Shown piece by piece: positions 46,748-59,159 of a stretch of DNA of 64,000 nt. The notes beneath the pieces are model-generated. The model made no database searches, was not told where the DNA came from, and saw only the letters and a list, made by a program, of their open reading frames with translations. Positions within the stretch are counted from its first letter, which is position 1. Each line of letters opens with the position of its first letter. Source of the stretch: Tillus elongatus (Eukaryota > Arthropoda > Insecta > Coleoptera > Cleridae); NCBI GenBank assembly GCA_964006375.1, contig OZ023262.1, positions 198,300,778 to 198,364,777 on the forward strand. The letters are read 5' to 3'. The position numbers and the translations under genes were made by a program.

Positions 46748-46800
46748 TAGTGTGCCATCATATCTGAACATGTGCAGATATGATGGCACACCACACAACT
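46748..46800. promoter_or_regulatory. right subterminal palindrome of the pogo-like element
   Basis: GTGTGCCATCATATCTGAAC ATG TGCAGATATGATGGCACACC: an almost perfect palindrome made of two inverted copies of the left subterminal motif. Confidence 0.65.
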
Positions 46801-46974
46801 CACATAAATTTAATTCTCCCCGGTTTACATAAATGTTTAGAAATAATTTATTTATTATTAGTTAGTAAACACTTTATTACACATATAACTGCAAATATAC
46901 CTTAATTATCACAAATTTAACGCAAGTTACAAGTGATCAAAAAAAAGGGGGCCATCACAGCCGTACTTCCCCTA

Positions 46975-47925
46975 CTTTGAATAACTTGGTTGTTCATTGT
47001 GATGGGTCTAGGGCTGCTGTATCTCTTGTGAGAAAGAAAGCAAGACTTAGTTTTGGTGGGGTTGAATTGTACAAGATTTCTACTTCCCCAGTCTAATATT
47101 TTTTGGAGGTCTACGGAGACAGAACCCTCCATGAGTCTGCGATCCTCATCTAATTGGGCTAAAGAGACAGGCTTAGAATATTGTATGTTTGAGTGGAGGG
47201 TGCTGTCGTCCGCGTAACTGTGAACTGGGTTGGATGTGCTAGAGAGGAGGTCATTGATGTGGAGAAGAAACAAAGTAGGGGCTAAAGCTGAACCTTGAGG
47301 AACTCCTGCATTAATTGGATACAGTTTAGAGGAATGGCCATCCACAACAACAGATATGCTCCTGTTGGAGAGGAAATTTGCTGTCCAGGTACAAAGTTTT
47401 GGTGGTAGGCCATAGGCCGGAAGTTTATTAAGCAGCGCTGCGTGCCAGACCTGGTCGAATGCTTTGGATATGTCTAGAGCAACAATCTGGGATTCACCGT
47501 GTTGTTCCATAGACTTGTTCCAAGAATGGGTGACAAAGGAAAGGAGGTCGGCAGTCGATCTGCGCTGACGGAATCCATACTGCCTGTCGTGGATTAGACT
47601 GTGTTTTTCAAGGAATTTTAGTAGTTCGGTGTTTATATACTTTTCCATCACTTTAGAGATGACTGAAAGGAGAGAAATAGGCCTGTAGTTGCTAGGAAGC
47701 GCTTTGGATCCTTTCTTGGGGATGGGTTGTACTCGAGCAGTTTTCCAGTTACTAGGGAATATGCCTTTATTGTAAGATATCTGAAACAGACGAGTCAGGA
47801 CAGGAGCAAGTTCTGGTGCGCATTTTTTGAGAACAATTGCTGGGATCTCGTCAAGGCCAGAGGCTTTCCTGGTATTAAGAGAATAAAGCATCTTTCGTAC
47901 CTTTTTAGTTTTGGTTGTAAAAAAA
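46975..47925 (-). pseudogene. Jockey-type element, RT core, 5'-truncated
   Basis: Reads MLYSLNTRKASGLDEIPAIV, YRPISLLSVISKVMEKYINT, ALDISKAFDQVWHAALLNKL, AGVPQGSALAPTLFLLHIND and catalytic HSYADDSTLHSN (YADD intact). The endonuclease domain is missing; at about 47925 the sequence passes into an unrelated repeat also seen near 57110-57190. The remaining frame is open up to the pogo-like insertion. A typical 5'-truncated non-LTR copy. Confidence 0.88.
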
Positions 47926-48028
47926 TGCAAATTTTCATGCAAATATATTTGTTTTGAAGTTTCGTCGAAAAGCCTTTCGTGAATAATTAAATCACGGCAG
48001 GTGGGTAAATAACTTGAAGAGGAAAAAC

Positions 48029-48465
48029 TCTGGACTCAGCAAGTGCGTTATGGAAGTGAATTTCCATAAAATATTTTTAATTACAAATATATCGCTCTAA
48101 TGCGAGCAGGCATCAATTTGGTTACCGATATAACCTATATAGTAGGAACAATGTACCATATTTTATCAAAATAATTATTTGAAAATGTACAAAAATTTTG
48201 CGAAAATAAACTTTAAATGTTTCCGAGAAAACTGGTCTCCTGGCCAATGAACCTTAGGTTAATAGCAAATTGAGTTATTGAAATTTGAAACATTTAATGA
48301 AAATTCGCAACCAAAACGCCATTGCTGCGTTCATACAAAAATTTTCCGAAAATAAAGTTAAATGTTGGTTTCCTAACCAACAAAACTTACGCCAATAGCA
48401 AATTGAGTTGTTGAAATTTGAAGGATTTATTGAAAATTTGCTACCAAAACGCACTTACTGCGTCC
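48029..48465. repeat. MITE-1 copies, partly nested
   Basis: One left end (TCTGGACTCAGCAAGTGCGT) and two inverted right ends (48317 and 48463) with interior text as in 9718-10083, for example TACTATATAGG-like and GTTAATAGCAAATTGAGTTA. Suggests a partial duplication. Confidence 0.6.
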
Positions 48466-48499
48466 AGATTTTTTTGTTACAAACATCATATTTCGATAA

Positions 48500-49196
<697 letters not shown>

Positions 49197-49319
49197 AGAA
49201 AATTCCCTATGGGCCACCCTGTAATTGTAGAAATATTTTTAAGATGTAGCTCAAGACACCCTATAATTAATGCAGACAATTTTTTTTCGTATCTTGAATA
49301 ATAACGAATATATTATATT

Positions 49320-49917
49320 TTACTTTTTTTTACGAAAATTCGACAAAAATGATATACCATTAACCGATAAACTCTATAGCCAACACTACTGCCACAGTAT
49401 CAGGGAAAGGGTCTATTTGAAATGAATTTTCTGGGAATATTTTAGTAAAATGAAGGACAATGACGTTTGAAACTAAGACTTCAGGCTTTGGGAAACATTC
49501 TTCTTGAGCCATTTTCCTTCCATAGCGCATATTAGTTTCAGGTTCATTGCCTAAATATCACCAATTTTGACGTTTTAAATCGCGACTTTGACGTTTTGAG
49601 GAAAACCCAAATTTAATTTTCTTTAAATGCCTGTAACTTTTTTGTCCTTCAACCTACAGAGCTAAGTTTTGGTAGGTAACTTAACTATAATGATGTAAAC
49701 CAAACGTACCAAATTTGGTTGCCCTTACTTTGTTAATTCTGGAGATATAAATTTTTTTAGAAAGAAAACACAAAATTTTCCGGGAAAATCTCGGCGGATT
49801 TTCCTGGCTAACGAACTTATCCAAGCAACTTGCGAAAGGAAGGTACTCACCAAGTTTTATTAAAATCGGTCAATTATTTTTTTAGTTATAGGTGTGACAT
49901 ATAAATATATATATATA
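49320..49917 (+). repeat. TA-rep copy, end lost
   Basis: Carries the full upstream module (ATGATATACCATTAACCGAT, TTTGACGTTTTGAGGAAAAC, CTCGGCGGATTTTCCTGGC, AAAATCGGTCAATTATTT) but stops at a short (TA)7. Confidence 0.65.
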
Positions 49918-50129
49918 GTTTTTCGGGAACATTTTAAGTTTATTTTCGGAAAATTTGTGCACTTTTTCAAACAAGAAAGTTATTTTGATGAAATATGGTC
50001 CATGGTTTCTACTATAAAGGTTACACTGAATCAAATTTGATGCCTGCTTTCATTTAAAAAAAGACATACCTATTTCTTATTAAAAATATTTTTATGAAAA
50101 TACACTAGCATAACGCACTTTCTGCCTCT

Positions 50130-51154
50130 AGGCTTCTTTATTACTTATCTGGAGAACTATCACGTTTATAATGTAAACATTGCGTGCCTAGACGTAGTCT
50201 GCTTAATCCTGCTGCCTACACTTCAAATTCTGTTATCCAATACCCCAACTAATGTGCACTTCAGATTTTCAGTTCAATACGTTTTTCACCAACGGGAACT
50301 GTTTATACACTTATGACTTCACAACGCTCTACTGGGGACATTTAACACAGAGCGGCAACTAGCCGCTATAACAGGTAGATGGAATAATATGGTGTGTAGT
50401 GTGTGTTGTTGGTTATGTCAAAACAGGTGAACTGTTGTGTTTGTGCCAGCAAAGATAAACAACAATAAAAGTGTTGCCCTCCTTAATTGTGAATGAACTA
50501 TGTGTGAATATCTTTGAGGTGGTTCCTGCCACTTGTTCTTAAAGGTAAGTTATTTGGATGTTATTTGTCAGTTAGATAACATAGAAAGTAGGCTGCCAAC
50601 AAAGAATATAGGTTAGGAATTCATTTATCTACCTTCACTTTTCTGACTATTTATCTCTGTTTGTTTATTGTATATAATATAGGAACTTACTGTTACCAGG
50701 GAACTCTATAAACAAGTAAAATTAACACAGTTTTTACTATGTAGCTGGATATTTAGTTGTGTAATTAATTAATCCTTCGCAAATACCTGGCTATATCTAC
50801 TTACATTCCTTATCAAGTTGTAATTTATGTTTTAACCATTGACTGCAAAGAAATTAAATAAAATTATCCGCGTGGGAATTACCTACCTGCAGTTTACAAT
50901 CTTTAACTCTAATCTTGGCTGTCAATTCTTTTTTATTCCCGCAAAAAATGTGCTCTAAAGTAGGTAGGTTTTTTAGCAATACATACCTACAGCAAAATAC
51001 CGTTTTTATCGATATCTTTTGTGCAGTTTCAAATAAATATGCAGATAGAAATAACGAAATTTAGAGTTCATAATCTTTGCAGGTATTTACCTTCAAACAT
51101 TTGTTTGAAGGCACCTACCATAAAATACCCACCAAGTATCTTATGTTCCATGTT
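50130..51154. other. non-coding, one possible host exon
   Basis: The only stretch with hints of a host gene: ATG at 50415 reads MSKQVNCCVCASKDKQQ and stops; a GTAAGT donor lies at 50545-50550. See findings. Otherwise no element or motif recognised. Confidence 0.3.
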
Positions 51155-51508
51155 TACCCATTGTTTTCTTTAACGTCGCTCTATTTTCGCGACTATGGTT
51201 AGTTACCGAAGCCAGGGAGCAACTTCACCCCACTATCCTGAAAATTTTGCCGAATTCCTTCCTTTCTCTAAGGGTGGTAGGGATTTTAATGTTCTAACAT
51301 CGCATGGTACACGGGACCAACGGCCTAACGCCCCCTCCGAAGTCTGTAACGTGAAGACATTCAACTTGCTCAAGCACAATGCCACAACCTCGGTTGATTT
51401 TAATTTACGGTATGTACTGAAAAATAATTTGACGTTCCTACTGGGAATTGAATCCGGGACCCTTCGGTCCAGACGCACATTCTTACCCCTGGACCACCGA
51501 GGCTGCTC
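51155..51508 (-). repeat. SINE family A, near full length
   Basis: Minus strand has a perfect A-box TGGTCCAGGGG (51496-51486) and B-box-like GGATTCAATTCC (51455-51444), then the same body and A-rich end as 20889-21240. Confidence 0.85.
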
Positions 51509-52017
51509 TATTGTTTCGTAAATAGGTAACTACAAAATATCTAAGATTGATTGCAAATTGATTTTCGTCTCAGTGCTGTTTCGTTTCTCGTCCACACTTA
51601 TTTCAGCTTCAGTTCAGCTTGTATATAAAAATTATATATACCTACTTATCAGCAGAACCAATAATAAGCTTACATGAAAAATATCACTGCTTTAGATGCC
51701 ATGCCCGAGTTTTTGGTGATTTTACCTTGACCATATGATTTCGAAACTGAGTGTTAGCTATTAACTTGTGGATGTGGTCACCTTTAACTGGCTCACTAGT
51801 GGCGTTTCTCAAATCATGCCAGATACAAAGTTGGTTAAATTTTAAAAAAACGTGCGCCATTTAATGCGTACTTATCATCTGAAAACGAATTCTGGATATA
51901 TTTTATCATTACTGAAATAACCTGTAAAAAAACTCAAAACCGTCATATTCTGTTTTTTTTATGTGAATCTCGCTAGGATTGATGAGTTTCTATAACCAGC
52001 TCGAAGCTATTAAACAG

Positions 52018-52965
52018 ATAGCTTAGAATTTATCTCGGCCTCCTAGATTTTCAGTTTCCATGGCAAACTTTTTGTTTTTATTATGGGCGCCATGTTGGAT
52101 TTTTACACCATTAGATAGAGTAAACATTACGAATTCAACTATGTATCACGCATGACTTGTCTGATTCAGTTAACTACCTTTAAGTGGTTCAAGCAAGATG
52201 GACTATCCTCTCATAATGCCCGAATTGTCACTGAGTATTTTAGTGTATTTAAATCTCTTGGATTGGGATCAATGGTCCCATACATTGGCTCCAATGGTCC
52301 CATACATTGATCACAACGGTTCCCGTGCTTAAATCCCCTGGATTGTTCCATCTGGGGATTGCAAAAAACAAAGTGAAGATCATTTACCAGAAAGAGTCAC
52401 AGAAACATCCCATAGCATTGGATTGAATTTTGCCGAACCTCTGCCTTTCTGTAAAAAGGAAACAATCTTTAACGTGCCTAAAAGCGCACGGTATACGGGA
52501 CTGGGGGCTTTACGCCTGCTCCGAAGGGGGAAACGCGCAGACATTCAACTTGCTTGAACTTTATATTACAACCTCGATTTGTGTTAATTTACGGCATATA
52601 CTGAAAAATAATTTGACTCTTTTGGGTGGAATCGAACCCAGGACCCCTGGGTCCAGAGGTACACGTTCTTACCACTGAGGCTGCCAGTTAATTATAATAT
52701 GGTGATTTAATGAATAACAATGAAATTTTAAACTGAGAGTTGAGTGTATTTAAATCCATATGACATGCCGTGGCATGTCATGAAATTTTGTATCGCGGCT
52801 TAAAGGTAGTTTACTAAGTTACATGTCATGTGATACATAGTTGGATTCCTAATTTTTTAGTCTATCCAATGGTATAAAGATCCAATATGACGCCTATAAT
52901 AAAAACAAAAGTTCACCAAGGAATATCAAAATCTAGTCGACCTAGATAAATTCTAAGCCACCGTT
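52018..52965. mobile_element. non-autonomous element with about 170-bp terminal inverted repeats
   Basis: Left arm 52018-52195 (GCTTAGAATTTATCTCGG … TATTATGGGCGCCATGTTGG … GTTAACTACCTTTAAG) is reverse-complemented at 52793-52965. The interior is non-coding and carries a SINE-A insertion at 52425-52690. A short palindrome CATGCCGTGGCATG lies near 52766-52779. Superfamily unknown. Confidence 0.75.
52425..52690 (-). repeat. SINE family A, nested copy
   Basis: Minus strand reads CAGCCTCAGTGGTAAGAACG with a damaged A-box (deletion) and an intact B-box GGTTCGATTCC (about 52638-52628), then the family body. Inserted in the interior of the inverted-repeat element at 52018-52965. Confidence 0.8.
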
Positions 52966-53214
52966 TGATACTTCTAACCAGTTACGGAAACCCACCGATT
53001 TTAGCGACAGCTGATTTGATAATATATGTATTAGATATCAAAGAAATAAGAAAATGCAATTTTTCAGTTTTACAGGAGATTTCAGGAATGACAGGTTCTA
53101 TATGTGTGTGTCGTCAGATTGCATTGGCTGAGATGTGCTTACCATTCACACATTTTAATGCCAGGATATATTCAAAGTTTCTCTTTAAATTATGAATAAG
53201 CATAAAAAAGCGCA

Positions 53215-54115
<901 letters not shown>

Positions 54116-54305
54116 GAAGAAAAAACTTTGTACCCCTTTTTAAGCACATTGCGCACACGGAGGAGTGTGAGATATGGCATAGTTAAAGCTCATATGGAGG
54201 AGTGTAGAAATGTATGTATAATGTGTTACAAATACATTAAACAATGCTTCGTTTTAATTAGACAGTCGGATTCTCTAGTTCTGCGCTGATCATTAATTAA
54301 TACGT

Positions 54306-54871
54306 TAAGTGAGTGGTGAACGTGTCGCCACCTAGTTCGGAACCAAGTACTATGTTGTCACGCCCGCTCCAAATAACACAGAGTGTTAAAAATATAGACA
54401 GTATACAACTAACTAACAATTTAAAAAATTGTTAGCCCTGGCCCATTTCTACCCCAATATGGGGACAAAGTATGTAAGACTAGATGCATTCTCGCAACAA
54501 TTAGAACCGTAGACCGGTTTCGCTCTCATTAGAGCTCTTCAGTACGGCATACTAATTGTAGCAAAAATGCACCAAAAATAACACGGCTATCGTATAGCCA
54601 GTCTTAAAACACTAAGTGAGTGGTGAACGTGTCGCCACCTAGTTCGGAACCAAGTACTATGTTGTCACGCCCGCTCCAAATAACACAGAGTGTTAAAAAT
54701 AGAGACAGTATACAACTAACTAACAATTTAAAAAATTGTTAGCCCTGGCCCATTTCTACCCCAATATAGGGACAAAGTATGTAAGACTAGATGCATTCTC
54801 GTAACAATTAGAACCGTAGACCGGTTTCGCTCTCATTAGAGCTCTTCAGTACGGCATACTAATTGTAGCAA
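54306..54871 (-). repeat. two tandem 307-bp repeats with hammerhead-like folds
   Basis: TAAGTGAGTGGTGAACGTGT starts a unit at 54306 and again at 54613; the two units differ at very few positions. Each unit carries, on the minus strand, a hammerhead-like three-way fold (54562-54494 and 54869-54801). Also present is a strong palindrome CTAACAATTTTTTAAATTG. No coding content. Confidence 0.8.
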
Positions 54872-55012
54872 CGAACTAGGTGGCGACACGATAGCCGTGT
54901 TATTTTTGGTGCATTTTTGCTACAATTAGTATGCCGTACTGAAGAGCTCTAATGAGAGCGAAACCGGTCTACGGTTCTAATTGTTGCGAGAATGCATCTA
55001 GTCTTACATTAA
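54872..55012 (+). repeat. third, inverted partial copy of the 307-bp repeat
   Basis: CGAACTAGGTGGCGACACG then GATAGCCGTGTTATTTTTGG through GCATCTAGTCTTACAT is the reverse complement of parts of the two tandem units, missing about 40 bp at the junction. Confidence 0.8.
54919..54987 (+). ncRNA. hammerhead-like motif in the inverted copy
   Basis: CTGAAGA (54939-54945; fits CUGANGA), stem II GCTCT/AGAGC with AATG loop, GAAA (54960-54963), stem III ACCG/CGGT with 5-nt loop, T54976 as cleavage base, and stem I of 11 positions (54919-54929 with 54977-54987, one mismatch). A 9-nt bulge (54930-54938) separates stem I from the core, which is not canonical, so activity is doubtful. Confidence 0.5.
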
Positions 55013-55154
55013 TTAATACGTGAAATGTCAAACACTTAAAACTCTGTGGTCAACAGTCGCACTGAGATTATAGAGATAGAGGTACACTATGACAAAATAA
55101 CATCAATAACGTTCAAACTTAAAAATTTTAATTTAAAAACTAGTATCGTTTAAT

Positions 55155-55275
55155 ACTCTATAATTTTTAGCGAATTTTCATAGAAAAAGTTCGCTATGTT
55201 GAAACCCAGGCTTTTGGATTTTGGAAAGAACTAGGGCCCCTAGAACCCATGTGCAGTGTTAGTTTCAGTTTTAAT
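55155..55275 (-). repeat. TA-rep end fragment
   Basis: Hairpin TAGCGAATTTTCATAG…AAAGTTCGCTA and the adjacent CTAGAACCC…GTTAGTTTCAG module only. Confidence 0.6.
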
Positions 55276-55394
55276 CGGTTTACATATATACAGTGCATAT
55301 TGCCGTTACTAGAAAAAAAATGTATCCCAATAAATTGAGCCACCTTAAAAAATTATTTCTACAATCACAGGCTGGCCCATATATCGTTGGTGAC

Positions 55395-55538
55395 ACAAAT
55401 TTTCTTTTTATTGAATTTTCGTAGAAAAAATTCACTGACGGGGAGATCCCGACTTTTGAATTTTGAAAACATTTTTGCAAATGAGCGCGAACTAGGACTC
55501 CTAGAACCCATATCCGGGGTCAGTTTCAATTTTTATAT

Positions 55539-55632
<94 letters not shown>

Positions 55633-56340
55633 ATCACACCGATAACTCAAAAAATAATGGGCCGATTTTGTTAAAATTTGGCATGTGCCTTCCTTTTGTA
55701 AATGGATTTGATAAGTTCGTTAGTCAGGAAAATCGGATGAGGTTTTCCAGGAAAATTTTGAGTTTTCATTCGAAAAAAATTATATCTCCGGAATTAACAA
55801 AGTAAGGGCAACCAATTTGGTACACAGGTTTATATCATTATAGGTAAGCTACCTACCAAAATTTAGCTCTGTAGCTTAAAGGACAAAAAAGTTACAGGCA
55901 TTTAAAGAAAAATAAATTTGGGTTTTCCTCAAAACGTCAAAGTTGCGATTTAAAACGTCAAAATTGGTAATATTTAGGCAATAAACCTAAAACTAATATG
56001 AGCTATGGAAAGAAAATGTCTCAAGAAGAAAGTTTTACAAAGCCTGAACTCTTAGTTTCAATCGTCATTGTCCTTCATTTTACTAAAATGTTCCCAGAAA
56101 ATTCATTTCAAATAGACCCTTTCTCTAATGTTTTGGCAGTAGTGTTAGCTATAGAGTTTATCGTTTAATGGTACATCATTTTTGTCGAATTTTCGTAAAA
56201 AATTATTAAAGTTCAATATATCCGTTATTATGCAAGTTACGAAAAAAACATTGTATACATTAATTATAGGGTGTCTTGAGCTACATCTTAAAAAAATATT
56301 TCCACACTTACAGAGTGGCCCATAAGTCATTGGTGATTCA
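55395..56340 (-). repeat. TA-rep copy, longest, with (TA)n 55543-55621
   Basis: Hairpin end (TTGAATTTTCGTAGAAAAAA), GGGGTCAGTTTCAATTTTTA, (TA)n, then a long module to about 56340 including ATATCTCCGGAATTAACAAA, AAAACGTCAAAGTTGCGATT and TTTCAAATAGACCCTTTC. Confidence 0.7.
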
Positions 56341-56431
56341 AAATTTCTTTTTATTTTATTCGAACACGCCCTATGTTATTGAATTTTTGCATTTTCCATC
56401 GAAATATAATACATCTTTGTAAGAAAATAAA

Positions 56432-56742
56432 TTCGGGACGCAGCATGTGCATTATGGTGGTGAATTTTCATTAAATGCTTCAAATTTGAATAGCTCAATT
56501 TGCTATTAACCTATAAGGTTGACCAGGGAACTAGTTTTTTCGGGAACAATTTAAGTTTACTTTCGGAAATGTTTGTACATTTTCAAACAATAAAGTTATT
56601 TTGATGAAACATTGCACATTGTTTCTACTATATAGATTATACTGGTAACCAAATTTGATGCATGCTTTCTTAAAAAAACATATTTGCTATTAAAAACATT
56701 TTAATGAAAATTCACTACCATAACGCACCAGACTTTTTTAAA
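56432..56742. mobile_element. MITE-1, reverse copy, about 310 bp
   Basis: Ends TCGGGACGCAGCATGTGCAT and …TCACTACCATAACGCACCAGA. Interior is the reverse complement of that at 9718-10083 (for example GTTGACCAGG…GAACTAGTTTTTTCGG). Confidence 0.7.
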
Positions 56743-57609
56743 TCGAACACCTCTCATATTATTGCGTTTTCGCATTTTCCATCGAATTATAATGCATGTT
56801 TGTAAAAAAAAATGATAGCGTCCATCGTTTTCGAGTAATTTCAATTATTTCACATTTTTGGCACATACCAAAAATTATGCTCCGGCGTTTTTACTAATAT
56901 ATAGCATAGTCCGATGATAATAACGCATTCAGAGACGTTTTTGTTTATATTATTTGTGGAAAAATCGAAGTCCCTTATAATTTTTTTTTGTGTTTCCGTA
57001 GAAATCATTGTTTGTAATATTTTTGTGAAATTTTGGTAATTAATAATAAATGTTCAATAACTTATTGTAAAAAAATGTTTTCAGATTTCTGTGAAAAAAT
57101 TGTTTGCAAATTTTCATGAAAATTTAGTTTTGTCGAAAAGATGTTTGTGAATACTTATATCTTGGTAGGTGGGTAAATAGCTTGAAGAAGTTCGTTATAT
57201 TCAAAATTTCACTACCATAACGCACTCGCTGCGTCCAGCAAGTTCGTAATTTAACCGATTGTGTATTTCTTATGGTTTTGTAGATCACAATAGTGAGCCA
57301 GTTAAAAGTGACCAGCGTGTACATATAGGGTTTTGCCTTCTTTTATGTTAGTACCTGTATGAGAATACATGTAAATGTGTTACATTGTGTTAAATAAGTT
57401 ATTTTGGAAAAAATGAATATTTAGACAAACAATTCAAGGGCTCGCTGATTATTATTACCTTGTGCGTTTTCTGTTCAAAATCTGACATTAGCAACCATCC
57501 GTCTATGACGTCATCGAATTTTTTTAAATACAGCACCAATGCAGATTTTAAAATTAATTTTGATATAGAAAATTCACGATAGTCGGACTTTCGGAAAAGT
57601 TCTTCAAAT

Positions 57610-58100
57610 AAGACAGGCACTGCCATATAATACAGCAGAGAATATCGCGAAGCACCATCTCTGTTTTTGTGACGGTTCTGGGCTTCCAAGTACACACAAT
57701 ACAGCAAAAAGGAAGCTGTGGGAAGAAACCAGCGATCGAAAATGACTACTCCGCTGGCTAATGGCACGACGGACGTTGAACCACAACAGTCGCCAGCTAC
57801 CATCACATTAGCCTTGGCGGGACTTACGGTATGATATATATCAGGAGACAGAAACCGGTTTTGTCCTACTTTGGACTCATCAGTATGTCACACCTATGCT
57901 CCAACAAGTCGGCTTTAAGCGACTACCGAGTGATGTGATTCAATGCTCGTCATGGTATTAGCGGAGAAGTAGTCATCTTCGCTTGCTAGTTTCTTAAATC
58001 GGCTTCCTTTTTGGTGTACTGTAAGTACGTGAAAGCAGAGATGGGGCTTCGCGTTATTCTCCATTGCATATCATGGCAATGCCTGACTTAAGGTCGACTA
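57610..58100. repeat. imperfect palindrome around a hammerhead
   Basis: 57610-57800 on the minus strand and 57935-58100 on the plus strand share AGAGATGGTGCTTCGCGATA-like, GGAGTAGTCATTTTCG-like and CTTCCTTTTTG-like text, about 70-75% alike by eye. The minus-strand open frame at 57806-57399 (135 codons) runs through one arm and has no motif I know, so I treat it as repeat. The loop holds the hammerhead at 57846-57890. Confidence 0.55.
57846..57890 (-). ncRNA. hammerhead motif, G12 lost
   Basis: Minus strand: CTGATGA (57883-57877), stem II GTCC/GGAC, then AAAA (57862-57859) where GAAA is required, stem III ACC/GGT with almost no loop, T57853 as cleavage base. Stem I pairs 57884-57889 with 57852-57847, one mismatch. 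The fold is the same minimal type I as at 784-850. The change of the first G to A should inactivate it. Confidence 0.65.
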
Positions 58101-58190
58101 GTTCGCACTCATTTGGCATTTTTTCAACATTCCAAAGTCACGATCTTTTCCTTAGCGAATTTTTTTCTACGAACATTCGCTAAAAACTTA
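58101..58190 (+). repeat. TA-rep end fragment
   Basis: CTAGTTCGCACTCATTTGGC and the hairpin TTAGCGAATTTTTTTCTACG…CATTCGCTAAAAA. Confidence 0.6.
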
Positions 58191-58665
58191 AGGGTGATAA
58201 AATTTTATACGGGTCACCTGTACTAAAGGTATATTGAGAAAAATTCGCACACCTATTTGATATTTAAAAGAGTTGCCTAACAACGACATTTGAAGTATTT
58301 GCCTACAAGTTCTGGAGTCATTTAATAAACATTTGCAAGACTAGCTACACGGCAATTGGGACCATAGTTAAACGACTCCGGACCAGCATTCAAAACATGT
58401 GAAGACATTTGCAGACCACATTTGTCAAGTGGGCAATTCGGTATATTGTTTTGGCATCTAACACTTAAGTCGATAACACGAGAATTATGTAAATTAACAG
58501 ATGCTCTGAGTTTTCACTGAAGTTTTAAATCAACATCTCCAAAACAATTTCTTTCTCCAATCGGTTCATATTAATTGTAAAGTGGGCAGTATAAAAGCTG
58601 AGCTTGTGCTTATATGAATATTTGGTACCGTACCTTATTACGTAATAGCACGGAATTGTATCGGT

Positions 58666-58740
58666 TTCTTTAATGTGAGTATTTCCGCGACTATGGCCAA
58701 TCAGCGAGGACAGTGTGCAGTTTTACCATGTCCTCATGTA
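58666..58740 (-). repeat. SINE family A, 3' fragment
   Basis: TTCCGCGACTATGGCCAATC is the complement of the 3' region of the SINE at 20889-21240; the tRNA-like head is missing. Confidence 0.6.
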
Positions 58741-59159
58741 ATTTTTGCGGCTACCTTTCTTTCTACAAAAGAACACATTTAGCAGAACAATTTTTATAAG
58801 AATTGTTAACTGAATTAACACAAAATTCAAATAACGATTATTCCTCCAAACAGTAAATTAGTTCCATTTGATATTTGTAGCATGTATTCTAAAATACCTG
58901 CCAGCGAATGATTACTTTTATTAGATAATATTTTATTAGAGAACAAAGTAAATGTCACAGAAGTTGGCAACTTTTAGGCAGATAACCTAAATTAAATACG
59001 AGTTATGTAGAGAAAATGTCGCAAGAAGTGTGTTTTACAAAACCTTAAGTTTAAGCTTCAACCGCAATTGTCCTTCCGGACCACTACTTACCAGACAATT
59101 TATTTCAAATAGGCCTTTCTCTGATGCTTTGGCTGTAGTTTAGTTATAGAGTTGGTTTA

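Larger units (their letters stand above)
44153..46972 (+). mobile_element. intact pogo/Tigger-like transposon, 2.82 kb
   Basis: Terminal inverted repeats GGGGAAGTACGGCTGTGATG (at least 22 bp) with TA target duplications at 44151-44152 and 46973-46974. Excising the element and one TA joins VIQS to NESFSLVG in the Jockey protein without loss of a residue, so this is a clean insertion into an already existing element. It contains one full transposase gene and repeated subterminal motifs. It looks autonomous and fairly young. Confidence 0.92.

Noticed and set aside
57399..57806. 135-codon minus-strand open frame as a host gene
   Set aside because: No motif recognised, and its first half lies in one arm of an inverted repeat, so it is better explained as repeat sequence.
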